A DNA stretch of 64,000 bases from Burkholderia sp. Ac-20365 (GCF_017104715.1 NZ_JAAGPI010000026.1:1-64000); one strand, 5' to 3'; numbered from the stretch's first letter, positions 8,971 to 18,940 are shown. The notes: generated by a model not told the origin, from the sequence alone. A program made the numbers and translations.

Positions 8971-9141
8971 ATGGCTGAATCAATGGTTGGCATCGTGGTC
9001 GGCATCGTCGTGCTGGCGGTCATCGCGACGCTGTTGTCGCATCAGTTGCGGCGCGAGCATCACTCGCATCACGTTCGTGAGGGGATGTCGGGCCGCTACG
9101 ACGGGCATCGCTGGTGGGAACGCCTGCGCCACCGGCACTGA
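8971..9141 (+). CDS. Small single-pass membrane protein, His-rich tail
   Basis: A 56-residue ORF. The ATG at 8971 follows GGAGG at 8961-8965, an optimal ribosome-binding site. Residues 6-23 (VGIVVGIVVLAVIATLL) form a clear transmembrane helix. The remaining 33 residues are basic and rich in His (HQLRREHHSHH, then RLRHRH at the end), with a WW pair. No known family is recognised. Positive charge after the helix suggests the C-terminus is in the cytosol. A metal- or nucleic-acid-binding tail is possible but only a guess. Confidence 0.65.
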   Translation: MAESMVGIVVGIVVLAVIATLLSHQLRREHHSHHVREGMSGRYDGHRWWERLRHRH

Positions 9142-9254
9142 AACCCTCGACACATCGCATCGCGCCGCGCGCTGCGGCGCACGATACGCGGCAAGCGTCA
9201 GCGTCGCCCGTCATTCTCAGGCCGCCCGCCCCGCCGCTCCGCACGGAGACAATC

Positions 9255-9551
9255 ATGCCCGACGACGCCGCAACGCTGAGCTGGCAAAAAGTCGACTATG
9301 AAGGCTTCGAGATTTACGTCGCGCCGTCGCTAAAAGACGGCAGTGAACGCTATACGTACGTCGGCTATGTCTGCCATCCCGGTGCCGATCCCAAACTGCC
9401 CGGCCACGCGGTGCATTTTCATGCGGACGGCGAGGAGTCGTTCAAGACACTCGACGATGCAACCTACGAAGCGGTGCATGTCGGCAAGAGCATCGTCGAA
9501 GGCACCCATCCTGATCTGTCGGTGCTGTCGCTGGTGACGAGCGGAGTGTGA
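9255..9551 (+). CDS. Conserved-looking hypothetical protein, 98 residues
   Basis: The ATG at 9255 follows GGAGA at 9245-9249; longer upstream frames lack a ribosome-binding site. The protein is soluble, with no signal peptide or membrane helix. It has an alternating pattern typical of beta-sheet with aromatic residues (WQKVDYEGFEIYVAP, ERYTYVGYVCHPG, HAVHFHADGEESF), ending in an Asp/Leu/Val-rich helix. Codon use resembles neighbouring real genes. No family is recognised. It is the last of three small + strand genes between rng and the LPS genes. Confidence 0.7.
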   Translation: MPDDAATLSWQKVDYEGFEIYVAPSLKDGSERYTYVGYVCHPGADPKLPGHAVHFHADGEESFKTLDDATYEAVHVGKSIVEGTHPDLSVLSLVTSGV

Positions 9552-9567
9552 GCGGATTCGACTCGCC

Positions 9568-10854
9568 TTAATTTGCGCGTAACGTGGCCGCGCGCTCTTC
9601 GGCTTGCGTAGGCGTGCCGCTCCGGCAACTCAGAAAAATGCCGACGAGGAATATGAACAGATTGCCTTCGGTAAAGTTGAGCAACAGCGAATTCGCAAAA
9701 CAGCCCACCACAAACGCGAACAGGTAGGCGAACACGATCGTGCGCGCTGGCTCGCGCAGTTCAAGCATGGATCGCGCGATCTGCACGAGCATAAACACGA
9801 ACAGCGCAATGCCCACGATGCCCAGCTGAACGCCCATCAGCAGGAACTCGTTATGCGGATTGCCCGCGGTTGCCGCCGCCGCGCCCGTATTGTTGCGCGC
9901 AAGCGCATCGAACTCTGTGCGCACGGTGCCCACGCCATGACCGATGATCGGACGCTCGGCGATCAGCTCGACGCTGCGGCGGTAGAACACGATGCGCACG
10001 CCCATCGACGTGTCCTTGTTCGATGTTTCGTATGCGCTGATTTCCTCATGCGTTTCCGCAAGACGTGAACTGTGCGAATGCAGTGCCGCATACACGAGGC
10101 CGCCCGCGACGGCCACCAGCACGGCACCGCCGCCCCACCTCATCCACGGCTTCACGCTGTGCAGCGACCTGAAATACGTCACGAAACAGATCACGATGTA
10201 GCAGATCGCGATGACCTGACCCGTGCGTCCCTGCATCATCAGCAACACGTTGATAATCGCGAGCAGCGCGATGGCGTAGAGCGCGATCTTCGCGGCGCGG
10301 GCGCGCGCGTGTCGCGCGAAGTTCAGCGCCAGATAGAACAGCAGCGCCGTCACAATACCCGCGGATATGTGGTCCTTGAATACCCACGCACGGCGGATCG
10401 GATCCGTATTCGAGTGCCACGGCCCGATCGACGTCCAGCCCAGGTAATTCGAGCACGACAGCAGCATCAACAAGGTCAGCGCACTGAACAGCACCCACTT
10501 GGCGGCCGTCGTCCACGCAGTCGTGCGGCAATCCCGGAACGTCAGGAGCAGCAGCGGCAAATAGATCAGCTTGCGATACTTCATCAGAAAGTCGAGCGCG
10601 TCCGCGCGGCTTGCCGTCGTCCAAACGAGGCTCAGCGCCAGCGCGCCGACAAGGAGCAGCGCCGCGACGCTCACGCGGTCCGTGAAGAGCGAGCGCCAGT
10701 TACGCCACACTTCGGGAGACAGCAGCGCGCACACCGCGAACAGCGTCGCTGCGATGTTCACGCCCGCCGTCGACAGCGGCACCGCAAACAGCACCAGAAG
10801 CGCGAAAGTTCGCGCAAGGATCAACGGATACGATTCTCTTGTAGCGTGTTGCAT
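9568..10854 (-). CDS. O-antigen ligase-like membrane protein (WaaL/Wzy family)
   Basis: A polytopic inner-membrane protein of 428 residues with about ten to twelve hydrophobic segments. WaaL enzymes join undecaprenyl-linked O-antigen to lipid A-core on the periplasmic side. The Wzy_C region is visible: MQGRTGQVIAICYIVICF near residue 200, then the large periplasmic loop ending in RPIIGHGVGTV and NPHNEFLLMGVQLGIVG with the conserved His. The ATG at 10854 is preferred over a TTG at 10872. It lies 237 bases downstream of a GT4 glycosyltransferase and after msbA on the same strand, which supports an LPS role. It could instead be a Wzy polymerase, which has the same fold. Confidence 0.85.
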   Translation of the reverse strand: MQHATRESYPLILARTFALLVLFAVPLSTAGVNIAATLFAVCALLSPEVWRNWRSLFTDRVSVAALLLVGALALSLVWTTASRADALDFLMKYRKLIYLPLLLLTFRDCRTTAWTTAAKWVLFSALTLLMLLSCSNYLGWTSIGPWHSNTDPIRRAWVFKDHISAGIVTALLFYLALNFARHARARAAKIALYAIALLAIINVLLMMQGRTGQVIAICYIVICFVTYFRSLHSVKPWMRWGGGAVLVAVAGGLVYAALHSHSSRLAETHEEISAYETSNKDTSMGVRIVFYRRSVELIAERPIIGHGVGTVRTEFDALARNNTGAAAATAGNPHNEFLLMGVQLGIVGIALFVFMLVQIARSMLELREPARTIVFAYLFAFVVGCFANSLLLNFTEGNLFIFLVGIFLSCRSGTPTQAEERAATLRAN

Positions 10855-11091
10855 GTGTGCTTCTACTCTCAATGACGAATTGCGCTCGCGTAGCCTTGGA
10901 CCGAGAACTCGCTGCGTCGATGGCCCGATTTCCGTGACCGGTGCCTTTAGTTGATCTTGGTGTTCCTGCTTGCTTCAACTGCTGATATCCGCGCCCGAAC
11001 GACGGATCACGCCATTGCCATCATCTCATGGCGGCCATGCGATTTGGCTGTGCGGCCGCCCGCATCGCAAGCAACGGTAAGGCGGTGAAAT

Positions 11092-12066
11092 TCATCCCGC
11101 GGGTCCGCGCAGGTAGAAAGCCGTACGTGACTCGAGCGCTGCAGGCGAATACAGCTGCTCGACCGTCTTGCGCGCCGCGCCACCGATCTTTTCGCGCAAC
11201 GCAGGCTGCTCGATCAACTGGGCGAGCATGGCCAGCGCCTCTTCGGATGTATCGAACAGAAAGCCGTTCTCGCCGTGACGAATGACATCCGCGTAGCCGC
11301 CGTGGCGGTGACACACGACAGGCAAGCCGCACGCCATCGCCTCGAGCACCACGCGACCGAACGTCTCGACATGCTCGCCCGTGCGGTAATAGAAGATATC
11401 GAGCTCGTGCAGGAAATCCGGCGCAGTCATCGCGCCTTCGGGTAACAGGCGGATCGCGTCGTCTTGCGGCAGCGCGCCCGCGAGCGTTGTTGCGCCCTGC
11501 AGCAGCAGCTTGCAGCCACGCGCGGCGAGCGTCTTGTACACGGGGATATCGTCGGGATGATGCTTGTCGGCCGTATCGCGGCTCAGACGACCGATCACCG
11601 GCTGCGCGTGCGCTTCCCGCATGCGCGGCGCAAAACGGTCGACATCGATCGGCGACGGCTGGATCTCGCCCTTGACGCCGAGCAGCTGCGCCTGAAACGA
11701 CGAGATCAGCACGAACTCGGTCGCGGGCCAGCGCAGCAGCGCCGGCGGCGACGACGTCAGTGCGAGCAGCTTCGGATGAAACGTGTTGAACACGTACACC
11801 AGCCGCTCCGGACGACCCGCGAAATACGGCCACAGACGGTGGCGCCAGTGCGCACCCACGAACACATACGTGCCGCCGCGCGGCATGCTGGCCTTGAACG
11901 GCGCAAGCGGGCGGATCGGATATGCCGCCGACAGTTCCGTAGAGGTCCGCGACGACGTGCTCCAGAGCCGCACATCGCTCTTGTCATGTAGCAGCTCGTA
12001 CAGGCGCAGCGCCTCCTGCTCGCTTCCGCCGTTCGGATTGTGAAACCCGTTGAAGATGTGAATCAT
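11092..12066 (-). CDS. Glycosyltransferase family 4 (LPS assembly)
   Basis: A 324-residue GT-B fold enzyme that probably adds a sugar to the LPS core or O-antigen. The start MIHIFNGFHNPNGGSEQEAL includes the donor-domain glycine loop. The nucleotide-sugar site is seen as EHVETFGRVVLEAMACGLPVVCHRHGGYADVI near residues 225-256, the GT4 E-x7-E motif. AGAAGG shortly before the ATG at 12066 supports this start over an upstream ATG at 12105. It lies between msbA (112 bases upstream) and the ligase-like gene. Donor and acceptor cannot be told from the sequence. Confidence 0.88.
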   Translation of the reverse strand: MIHIFNGFHNPNGGSEQEALRLYELLHDKSDVRLWSTSSRTSTELSAAYPIRPLAPFKASMPRGGTYVFVGAHWRHRLWPYFAGRPERLVYVFNTFHPKLLALTSSPPALLRWPATEFVLISSFQAQLLGVKGEIQPSPIDVDRFAPRMREAHAQPVIGRLSRDTADKHHPDDIPVYKTLAARGCKLLLQGATTLAGALPQDDAIRLLPEGAMTAPDFLHELDIFYYRTGEHVETFGRVVLEAMACGLPVVCHRHGGYADVIRHGENGFLFDTSEEALAMLAQLIEQPALREKIGGAARKTVEQLYSPAALESRTAFYLRGPAG

Positions 12067-12178
12067 GCCTTCTGTCTGAATGGTCGTCGCCTGCATCGCA
12101 CGCATGGCAGCGGCGGGTGCGCCCGTGTGCGGCGCGAAGCCGCGCGGGCGTTCTCTCTATCGGGGACTCACGCGGCCG

Positions 12179-13972
12179 TCATGCCGCATGCTGCTGGAAC
12201 TGGATCCGATGCAGATGCGCGTAAAGCCCGTTCTGCGCAAGCAGCTCGCGATGGCTGCCGCGCTCGACGATGCGCCCCGCCTCCAGCACCAGAATGCGGT
12301 CCGCGCGCTCGATGGTCGACAACCGGTGCGCGATCACGAGCGTCGTGCGGCCCTTCATCAGGGTTTCGAGCGCGGCCTGCACATGGCGCTCGGATTCGGA
12401 ATCGAGCGCCGACGTGGCTTCGTCCAGAATCAGAATGGGCGCGTCCTTGTAGACCGCGCGCGCGATGGCAAGACGTTGCCGCTGGCCGCCCGACAGCATC
12501 ATGCCGTTATCGCCGATGAGCGTGTCGATGCCGTTCGGCATCGCGGCAACCGTGTCCCACAGATTGGCGGCGTGCAGCGCCGCCTTCACGCGCTCGGTGT
12601 CCGCTGTCTTGCCGTAAGCGACGTTGTTCGCGATCGTGTCGTTGAACAGCACGACATCCTGGCTCACCATCGCGATCTGGCTGCGCAGCGCGTGAATGCC
12701 GTACTCGGGCAGCGCGACGCCGTCGACGAGAATCTCGCCGCTGCTTGGATCGAAGAAGCGCGGCAACAGGTTCACGAGCGTCGTCTTGCCGCTGCCAGAC
12801 GGGCCAGCCAGCGCGACCATCTCGCCCGGCGCGACCTTGAACGACACGCGGTCGAGCGTCTGCCGCTGCATCGGGCCGCTTGCGCCGTACATGAACGACA
12901 CATCGCGGAACTCGACCTCGCCGCTTGAGCGCTCGAGCTTGCGCCCGCCGCCTGCCGGCTCCGACGGTTCGTCGATCAGCCCGAAAATCAGCTCGGCGGC
13001 CGTCATGCCGCGCTGCAGCGGCTGGTTCACGTCCATCAGATGCTTGAGGGGCGAAATGATCAGCAGCATCGACGTAACGAACGCGACGAAACCGCCGACC
13101 GTCGTCTGATCGTGCGACGACTGCACCACGGCGATTGTGATCACCACGGCAAGCGCAATCGACGCCAGAAACTGCGTGAGCGGCTGCGCAAGACCGCCCG
13201 ACACTGTCATGCGCATCGAGTAGCCGCGCAGCTGCTTGCTCATCTCGGTGAAGCGGTCGATTTCGTACTGCTCGCCGTTGTGCACCTTGACGACCTTGTA
13301 GCCGCCCACCGTCTCCTCGACGATATAGGACAGTTCGTTGGTGAGCGTCTGGTGCTCGCGATTCAGGCGGCGCAGCCGGCGGTTGATCTTGCCCACCAGC
13401 CAGCCGATACCCGGCAGCAGCACGGCGACGATCAGCGTCAGGCGCCAGTTCAGATAGAACAGATAGCCCAGCAGGAAGACGACCGTCAGCGAATCGCGCA
13501 CGAGCGTGACCATCACGCCCAGCAGCACGTTCAGGATCTGGTTGACCTCGAAGACAATCGCGTTGATGACCGTGCTCGCCGTCTCGCGCTGGAAGAACGA
13601 GACGCTGCTGTGAATCATCCGGTTGAACATGGTCAGCCGCAGTTCCAGCAGGATGCGGTTCGACACGTAGGACAGCAGGTACCCAGACGCGTATTGCGTG
13701 ACGCCGCGCACCAGCGCCAGGCCGATCACGGCGAGCGGCACGTACCACTTCGCGCTGTCACTGCCATGCGTGCCGAAACCGTGGTCGAGCAGCGGCTTGA
13801 GCAGCGCGGGAATCCCCGCCTCGGTGGCGGCAACAACGCCCATCGTGACGATGGCGGCAATAAAGGTCCACATGAGCGGCTTCACATACGGCCACAGACG
13901 GCGCAGGACGACGATCGTCGACGTGGTTTCACCGGAGCCGATGGGCTTGCTTAACGTTGGCTTGGCGCTCAA
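12179..13972 (-). CDS. msbA: Lipid A export ATP-binding/permease protein MsbA
   Basis: Homodimeric ABC exporter that flips lipid A-core across the inner membrane. The 597-residue protein has a six-helix membrane domain (about 30-330) followed by the nucleotide-binding domain. Walker A is AGPSGSGKTTLV near 385, the signature MLSGGQRQRLAIARA near 488, Walker B ILILDEATSALD near 512, and the switch His is in VIAHRLSTIE. Length and order fit MsbA, and the neighbouring glycosyltransferase and ligase genes support a lipid A-core substrate. Other half-size exporters of the same subfamily cannot be excluded by sequence alone. Confidence 0.93.
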   Translation of the reverse strand: MSAKPTLSKPIGSGETTSTIVVLRRLWPYVKPLMWTFIAAIVTMGVVAATEAGIPALLKPLLDHGFGTHGSDSAKWYVPLAVIGLALVRGVTQYASGYLLSYVSNRILLELRLTMFNRMIHSSVSFFQRETASTVINAIVFEVNQILNVLLGVMVTLVRDSLTVVFLLGYLFYLNWRLTLIVAVLLPGIGWLVGKINRRLRRLNREHQTLTNELSYIVEETVGGYKVVKVHNGEQYEIDRFTEMSKQLRGYSMRMTVSGGLAQPLTQFLASIALAVVITIAVVQSSHDQTTVGGFVAFVTSMLLIISPLKHLMDVNQPLQRGMTAAELIFGLIDEPSEPAGGGRKLERSSGEVEFRDVSFMYGASGPMQRQTLDRVSFKVAPGEMVALAGPSGSGKTTLVNLLPRFFDPSSGEILVDGVALPEYGIHALRSQIAMVSQDVVLFNDTIANNVAYGKTADTERVKAALHAANLWDTVAAMPNGIDTLIGDNGMMLSGGQRQRLAIARAVYKDAPILILDEATSALDSESERHVQAALETLMKGRTTLVIAHRLSTIERADRILVLEAGRIVERGSHRELLAQNGLYAHLHRIQFQQHAA

Positions 13973-14277
13973 GAGTTCCTCTGGGAATGCGGGCGCGCTT
14001 CACGGCGCCCCTGGCCGCCCCCACGGGCGGATTGCAAATGCGACATTCTAAACCGTCCGGCATGTCATCCCGGCGCCGCTAAATGATTGGAAATCCACGC
14101 GTTTGCGGATTTTCCCGGCACCACGCGGGCATACCGGCCCGACACGCCCGTTCATCAACGGTTTGCGCCTGCCTCCGAGGTGCGCCGCTGTGTATACTTG
14201 CGCAACTTTCGCAGGGCGACGGTGCCTCGGCAGCAGGCTGCGTGGACCGTGCGCCGTCCCTTCCGGCCTCGATTCGC
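13973..14277 (+). promoter_or_regulatory. Divergent intergenic region between msbA and a GT2 gene
   Basis: About 300 bases. The only clear signal is TATACT at 14193-14198, preceded by TGTG, which looks like an extended -10 for the + strand gene starting at 14278. No convincing -35 is seen. Nothing certain is visible for msbA. Confidence 0.35.
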
Positions 14278-15045
14278 ATGACACAACCCACACTCGGCGT
14301 CGCCATCATCACGAAGAATGCGGAGCTCCGGCTCGATGAATGCCTGCGCGCCGTCGCGTTCGCCGACGAAATCGTCGTCGTCGACAGCGGCAGCACCGAT
14401 GCCACCGTCGACATCGCCCGCGCGCATGGCGCCCGCGTGCTCACGCACACCGACTGGCCCGGCTTTGGGCCACAGAAGAACCGCGCGCTGGACGCACTCG
14501 GCACGACGTGGGTACTGTCGATCGACGCCGACGAAATCGTCACGCCGGAACTGGCCGTATCGATTGCGGGCGCGCTCGCAATACCTGCCGCCGACGTCTA
14601 TGCGATCGACCGCCTGTCGGCCTTCTGCGGACATTGGGTGCGCCACAGCGGCTGGTATCCCGACTGGATCCCGCGCCTTTTCAAACGCGGCATGGCGCGT
14701 TTTTCCGACGACCTCGTGCACGAGCGCCTTGTGTTCGATACACCCGCGAAACGGCTGGAGGGCAAGCTGATGCACCACTCGTACGAAGACTTCGAGACCG
14801 TGCTGCGCAAGCTCGACGCGTATTCGACGGCGGGCGCGCAACAGCGGCATGCGGCGGGACAGCGAGGCAGTTTCGGCAAGGCCGTCGGCCGGGGCGCATG
14901 GGCGTTCGTGCGCACGTATCTGCTCAGGCGTGGCTTTCTGGATGGCCGCGCGGGCTTCATGATCGCGATGTTCAATGCCGAAACCGTCTACTACCGGTTC
15001 ATGAAGCTGGCGCAGCTTGGCCGCAAGGATGTTACTGAGCAGTGA
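14278..15045 (+). CDS. Glycosyltransferase family 2, LPS inner-core type
   Basis: A 255-residue GT-A enzyme. The N-terminus TLGVAIITKNAELRLDECL, VVVDSGSTDAT near residue 38 and the DxD region LSIDADEIV near 82 are classic for family 2. The order and the segments WVRHSGWYPDWIPRLFKRG and MHHSYEDFE resemble the WaaE/KdtX beta-1,4-glucosyltransferases of LPS inner core. I chose the ATG at 14278 because family similarity starts there; the upstream extension of the frame to 14083 is not family-like. It is divergent from msbA and convergent with dnaE (49 bases between stops). The sugar added is inferred only. Confidence 0.88.
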   Translation: MTQPTLGVAIITKNAELRLDECLRAVAFADEIVVVDSGSTDATVDIARAHGARVLTHTDWPGFGPQKNRALDALGTTWVLSIDADEIVTPELAVSIAGALAIPAADVYAIDRLSAFCGHWVRHSGWYPDWIPRLFKRGMARFSDDLVHERLVFDTPAKRLEGKLMHHSYEDFETVLRKLDAYSTAGAQQRHAAGQRGSFGKAVGRGAWAFVRTYLLRRGFLDGRAGFMIAMFNAETVYYRFMKLAQLGRKDVTEQ

Positions 15046-15062
15046 GTGTGAGCATTGGTAAG

Positions 15063-15080
15063 CGCCACGCAGGCGTGGCG
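15063..15080. terminator. Hairpin between convergent GT2 gene and dnaE
   Basis: Perfect 8-bp arms CGCCACGC and GCGTGGCG with a 2-base loop lie between the stop of the GT2 gene (15045) and that of dnaE (15095). There is no T-run on either side, so an intrinsic terminator is only likely from its position. Confidence 0.4.
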
Positions 15081-15094
15081 TCACGCTCTCACGC

Positions 15095-18000
15095 TCAGTA
15101 GACGATCTCGATCGCGCTGCCTGAAAACTCGCTGCGCAACGCGGCGAGCAATTCGTCGGTGGGCTTCACACGCCACGCATCGCCGAGCCGCACTTCGCCT
15201 TCCGCGTTGTCGCTGCGATAGACGATCTGCACGGCAAGGCCATTCGGCATCGGCGCAGAAGGCCGCTGCGAACGTGAATCGCCGTTACCGCCAAACCCGC
15301 CCCGTCCGCCGCCTCGGGCAGCAGGCGCCGGCGCGACCACTTCCGCATCTTCCGGCCTCGCGCGATACGCTTCGAGCACCGTGCGCAACGCAAGCGCATT
15401 CGCGTTGCCGTTCATCTGCACCTTCACAGCCTGCGCGTAGCGCGTGCGCGCGCGGCCGAGGTCCATCGGCGTATCGACGGTGAAGCGGATGCCGCCCGTG
15501 AATGCGTCGTTGCGCGCCTGACCTTGCACGACCAGCAGTTCGTCTTCCTTGAACAGCTGCTTGTGCGCCTCGAACTGCTCGTTGAAGACGGTCACTTCGC
15601 ATTGGCCCGTGCCGTCGTCGAGCAGCGCGATCAGCATCTTGCCGCGTTGGGTCATCTGCGTGCGCAGCGACACGATCACGCCAGCGACCAGCTTGTCGCG
15701 CCCTTCCTTCAGTTCGCCGATCTTCTGGCGCACGAAGCGGCGCACTTCGTCCTTGTACGCATCGAACAGATGGCCCGACAGGTAGAAGCCGAGCGCGGTC
15801 TTTTCTTCCTGCAAGCGGCGTTTTTCCGGCCACGCGGGTTCGTCGACCAGTTCGTGACCTTGCGACGGCGCGTCGCCCATGTCGAACAAACCGGCTTGCA
15901 GTGCGTTAGCGCTCGCCTGATCGGCGGCTTCCATCGCGAGCGATACCGACGCGATCAGTTGCGCGCGATTGTCGTGCAGCGAATCGAACGCACCCGCGCG
16001 AATCAGCGCCTCGATCGTGCGACGATTGACGACGCGGCGATCGATCCGGTTGCAGAAATCGAAGATATCGACAAACTTGCCTTCTTCGCGCGCGCGGAGA
16101 ATTTCTTCGATCGCGTTCTGGCCGCTACCCTTGATCGCGCCGAGACCATAGCGGATCGTGCGCGAGCGCTTGCCGTCGGCTTCCGCGACCGGCTCGAAAC
16201 GGTACGCGGACAGATTGATGTCCGGCGGCAGAACGGCCATCTTGTTCGCGAGACAGTCTTCGAACAGGATCTTGACCTTGTCCGTATCGTCCATGGCCAG
16301 CGACATATTCGCTGCCATGAATTCGGCCGGATGGTGCGCCTTCAGCCACGCGGTGTGGTACGCAAGCAGCGCATAGGCGGCCGCGTGCGACTTGTTGAAG
16401 CCGTAGCCCGCGAACTTCTCCATCAGGTCGAACGTTTCGTCCGCCTTTTCACGCGTCAGCCCATTCTTGGCGGCGCCTTCCGCGAAGATCTCGCGGTGCT
16501 TGGCCATTTCCTCGGGCTTCTTCTTACCCATCGCGCGGCGCAGCAGGTCGGCGCCGCCCAGCGAGTAGCCGCCGATGATCTGCGCCATCTGCATCACCTG
16601 CTCCTGGTAGACCATGATGCCGTAGGTCTCTTTCAGAACAGGTTCGACGCGCGGATCCGGATACTCGACCGTTTCGCGGCCGTGCTTACGCGCGCAGAAG
16701 CTCGGAATCAGGTCCATCGGGCCCGGACGATACAACGCCACCAGCGCGATGATGTCCTCGAAGCGGTCAGGCTGTGCGTCCTTCAGCATGCCCTGCATGC
16801 CGCGGCTTTCCAGCTGGAACACAGCGACCGTATTCGCTTTCTTGAGAATCGAGAACGACGCGGGATCGTCCAGCGGCACCTGCGCGAGCGACCAGTTTTC
16901 CTTCGACGGATCGAGACGGCGAATATAGCGCTCGGCCCAGTCGAGAATGGTCAGCGTAGTCAGACCCAGGAAGTCGAACTTCACCAGACCGACGGCTTCG
17001 ACGTCGTCCTTGTCGTACTGGCTCACGACGCCGCTTTCGTCGCCCTGCGTGTAGAGCGGACAGAAATCCGTCAGCTTGCCGGGCGCGATCAGCACGCCGC
17101 CCGCGTGCATGCCGACGTTACGCGTCAAGCCCTCCACGCGCTGCGCGAGTTCGAGCAGCTGGCGCACTTCGTCTTCGTTGTCGAAGCGCTCCTGCAGAAG
17201 CGGCTCTTCCTTCATCGCGTCGGCGATGGTGACGTGCTTGCCCGGCTTGAACGGAATCAGCTTGGCGACGCCGTCCGTGAACATGTAGCCGAGATCGAGC
17301 ACGCGGCCGATATCGCGCACGGCGGCCTTCGCGGCCATCGTGCCGAACGTGGCGATCTGCGAGACGGCATCCGCCCCGTACTTCTCCTTCACGTACTGGA
17401 TCACGCGATCGCGGCCGTGCTGGCAGAAGTCGATGTCGAAGTCGGGCATCGACACCCGCTCCGGATTCAGAAAACGCTCGAACAGCAGGTTGTAGCGCAG
17501 CGGATCGAGATCGGTAATGCCGAGCGCGTACGCGACCAGCGAGCCAGCACCCGAACCCCGGCCCGGCCCAACGGGCACGCCGTTGTTCTTCGCCCAGTTG
17601 ATGAAGTCCGCAACGATCAGGAAGTAGCCCGGAAAGCCCATCTTGATGATCGTGCCGCACTCGAAGTCGAGGCGCGCGTAGTACGTCTCGCGCTGCGCGT
17701 CGCGTTCGGCCTGCTCGGGGAACAGTTGCTCAAGACGCTTTTCGAGGCCTTCTTTCGACAGTTGCACGAGGTAGTCGTCGAGCGACATGCCGTCCGGCGT
17801 CGGGAACAGCGGCAACTTGGGCTTGCCGAGTTCGAGCGTGAGGTTGCAGCGCTTGGCGATTTCAACCGTGTTCGCGATCGCCGACGGAATGTCGGCGAAC
17901 AGCGCCGCCATTTCGTCCTGCGTGCGGAAAAACTGATCCGTCGAGAAGCGCTTCTGACGACGCGGATTCGCGAGGATGTCCCCTTCCGAAATACATACGC

Positions 18001-18658
18001 GCGCTTCGTGCGCGGTGAAGTCGTCGGGCGTCATGAACTGCAGCGGATGCGTGGCGACCACGGGCAGCTTCAGCGCTGCAGCGAGCGCAACCGCCTGCTG
18101 CACATATGCTTCCGCACCCGGCTGGCCGCCGCGCTGCAGTTCGATATAGAAACCGTTCGGGAAGATCGCCGACCAGCGCTGCGCGTTGCGCCGCGCCGCT
18201 TCTTCGTTGCCCGCCGCGAGCGCCATGCCGACGTCGCCATGCTGCGCGCCCGACAGCGCGAGCAACCCTTCGGCAAGTCCGCTTTCGAGCCACGCCGGCT
18301 CCACTTCGGCACGTCCGCGATACTGGTTCGTAAGCCACGCCTTCGACAGCAATTCGCAAAGATTCAGATAGCCGGTCTTGTTCCTGACCAGCAGCAGAAG
18401 GCGAGAAGGCTTGTCGCGGTCGTCGGGATTCGTGATCCAGACGTCGCAGCCGGCAATGGGTTTGACCCCTTTGCCACGGGCTTCCTGATAGAAACGAACG
18501 AGACCGAATGCGTTGCCGAGATCGGTGAGCGCGAGTGCGCCCTGACCGTCTTTGGCAGCGGAATCGACGACGTCGTCGATACGCACGATGCCATCGGCAA
18601 TCGAGAATTCGGAGTGAACGCGGAGATGGACGAAGCGGGGATCTGACATGGGCGACAT
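15095..18658 (-). CDS. dnaE: DNA polymerase III subunit alpha
   Basis: Replicative polymerase subunit, about 1187 residues. The PHP domain is at the N-terminus (FVHLRVHSEFSIADG), GPGRGSGAGSLVAYALGI is near residue 365, and the catalytic carboxylates are in SMPDFDIDFCQHGR near 400. Helix-hairpin-helix and OB-fold regions follow, with the C-terminal tail containing a Gly/Arg-rich patch near 1130. Of two close starts I use the ATG at 18658, which lies after GGGAGGGCGGGG; the ATG at 18649 begins the strictly conserved sequence. It is divergent from trhO. Confidence 0.97.
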   Translation of the reverse strand: MSPMSDPRFVHLRVHSEFSIADGIVRIDDVVDSAAKDGQGALALTDLGNAFGLVRFYQEARGKGVKPIAGCDVWITNPDDRDKPSRLLLLVRNKTGYLNLCELLSKAWLTNQYRGRAEVEPAWLESGLAEGLLALSGAQHGDVGMALAAGNEEAARRNAQRWSAIFPNGFYIELQRGGQPGAEAYVQQAVALAAALKLPVVATHPLQFMTPDDFTAHEARVCISEGDILANPRRQKRFSTDQFFRTQDEMAALFADIPSAIANTVEIAKRCNLTLELGKPKLPLFPTPDGMSLDDYLVQLSKEGLEKRLEQLFPEQAERDAQRETYYARLDFECGTIIKMGFPGYFLIVADFINWAKNNGVPVGPGRGSGAGSLVAYALGITDLDPLRYNLLFERFLNPERVSMPDFDIDFCQHGRDRVIQYVKEKYGADAVSQIATFGTMAAKAAVRDIGRVLDLGYMFTDGVAKLIPFKPGKHVTIADAMKEEPLLQERFDNEDEVRQLLELAQRVEGLTRNVGMHAGGVLIAPGKLTDFCPLYTQGDESGVVSQYDKDDVEAVGLVKFDFLGLTTLTILDWAERYIRRLDPSKENWSLAQVPLDDPASFSILKKANTVAVFQLESRGMQGMLKDAQPDRFEDIIALVALYRPGPMDLIPSFCARKHGRETVEYPDPRVEPVLKETYGIMVYQEQVMQMAQIIGGYSLGGADLLRRAMGKKKPEEMAKHREIFAEGAAKNGLTREKADETFDLMEKFAGYGFNKSHAAAYALLAYHTAWLKAHHPAEFMAANMSLAMDDTDKVKILFEDCLANKMAVLPPDINLSAYRFEPVAEADGKRSRTIRYGLGAIKGSGQNAIEEILRAREEGKFVDIFDFCNRIDRRVVNRRTIEALIRAGAFDSLHDNRAQLIASVSLAMEAADQASANALQAGLFDMGDAPSQGHELVDEPAWPEKRRLQEEKTALGFYLSGHLFDAYKDEVRRFVRQKIGELKEGRDKLVAGVIVSLRTQMTQRGKMLIALLDDGTGQCEVTVFNEQFEAHKQLFKEDELLVVQGQARNDAFTGGIRFTVDTPMDLGRARTRYAQAVKVQMNGNANALALRTVLEAYRARPEDAEVVAPAPAARGGGRGGFGGNGDSRSQRPSAPMPNGLAVQIVYRSDNAEGEVRLGDAWRVKPTDELLAALRSEFSGSAIEIVY

Positions 18659-18940
18659 TGTAACCCCGCCCTCCCGAAAATTTTCGGCCAAAGCGGCGCT
18701 GAAAGGCCGCGTTGGCCATCTGGCCAGGCGCATCTGCGTGCGAGCCTTTGTCAACGGTTCTTTGTGCGAATCGGGGTCGGCCGCCCGGCTATTTAGACGC
18801 AGATCAATATGCCGTTCGGCGGATTGCGGGCCGATTCTCAGGATGAGGGATAATACGCGTTCGAATCCATTTTCTGCCGTACGCGTGCTGCGCCCGCCCC
18901 GATGCGCGCGCCGGGCACGGCGCTTTATCGCTGGACCAGC

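Noticed and set aside
12507..13954. Long open frames in other frames of msbA on both strands
   Set aside because: Overlap the clear ABC transporter; composition is that of shadow frames.
15524..18646. 1040-codon open frame on the + strand inside dnaE
   Set aside because: Antisense to dnaE; His/Arg/Asp-rich shadow sequence with no domain.
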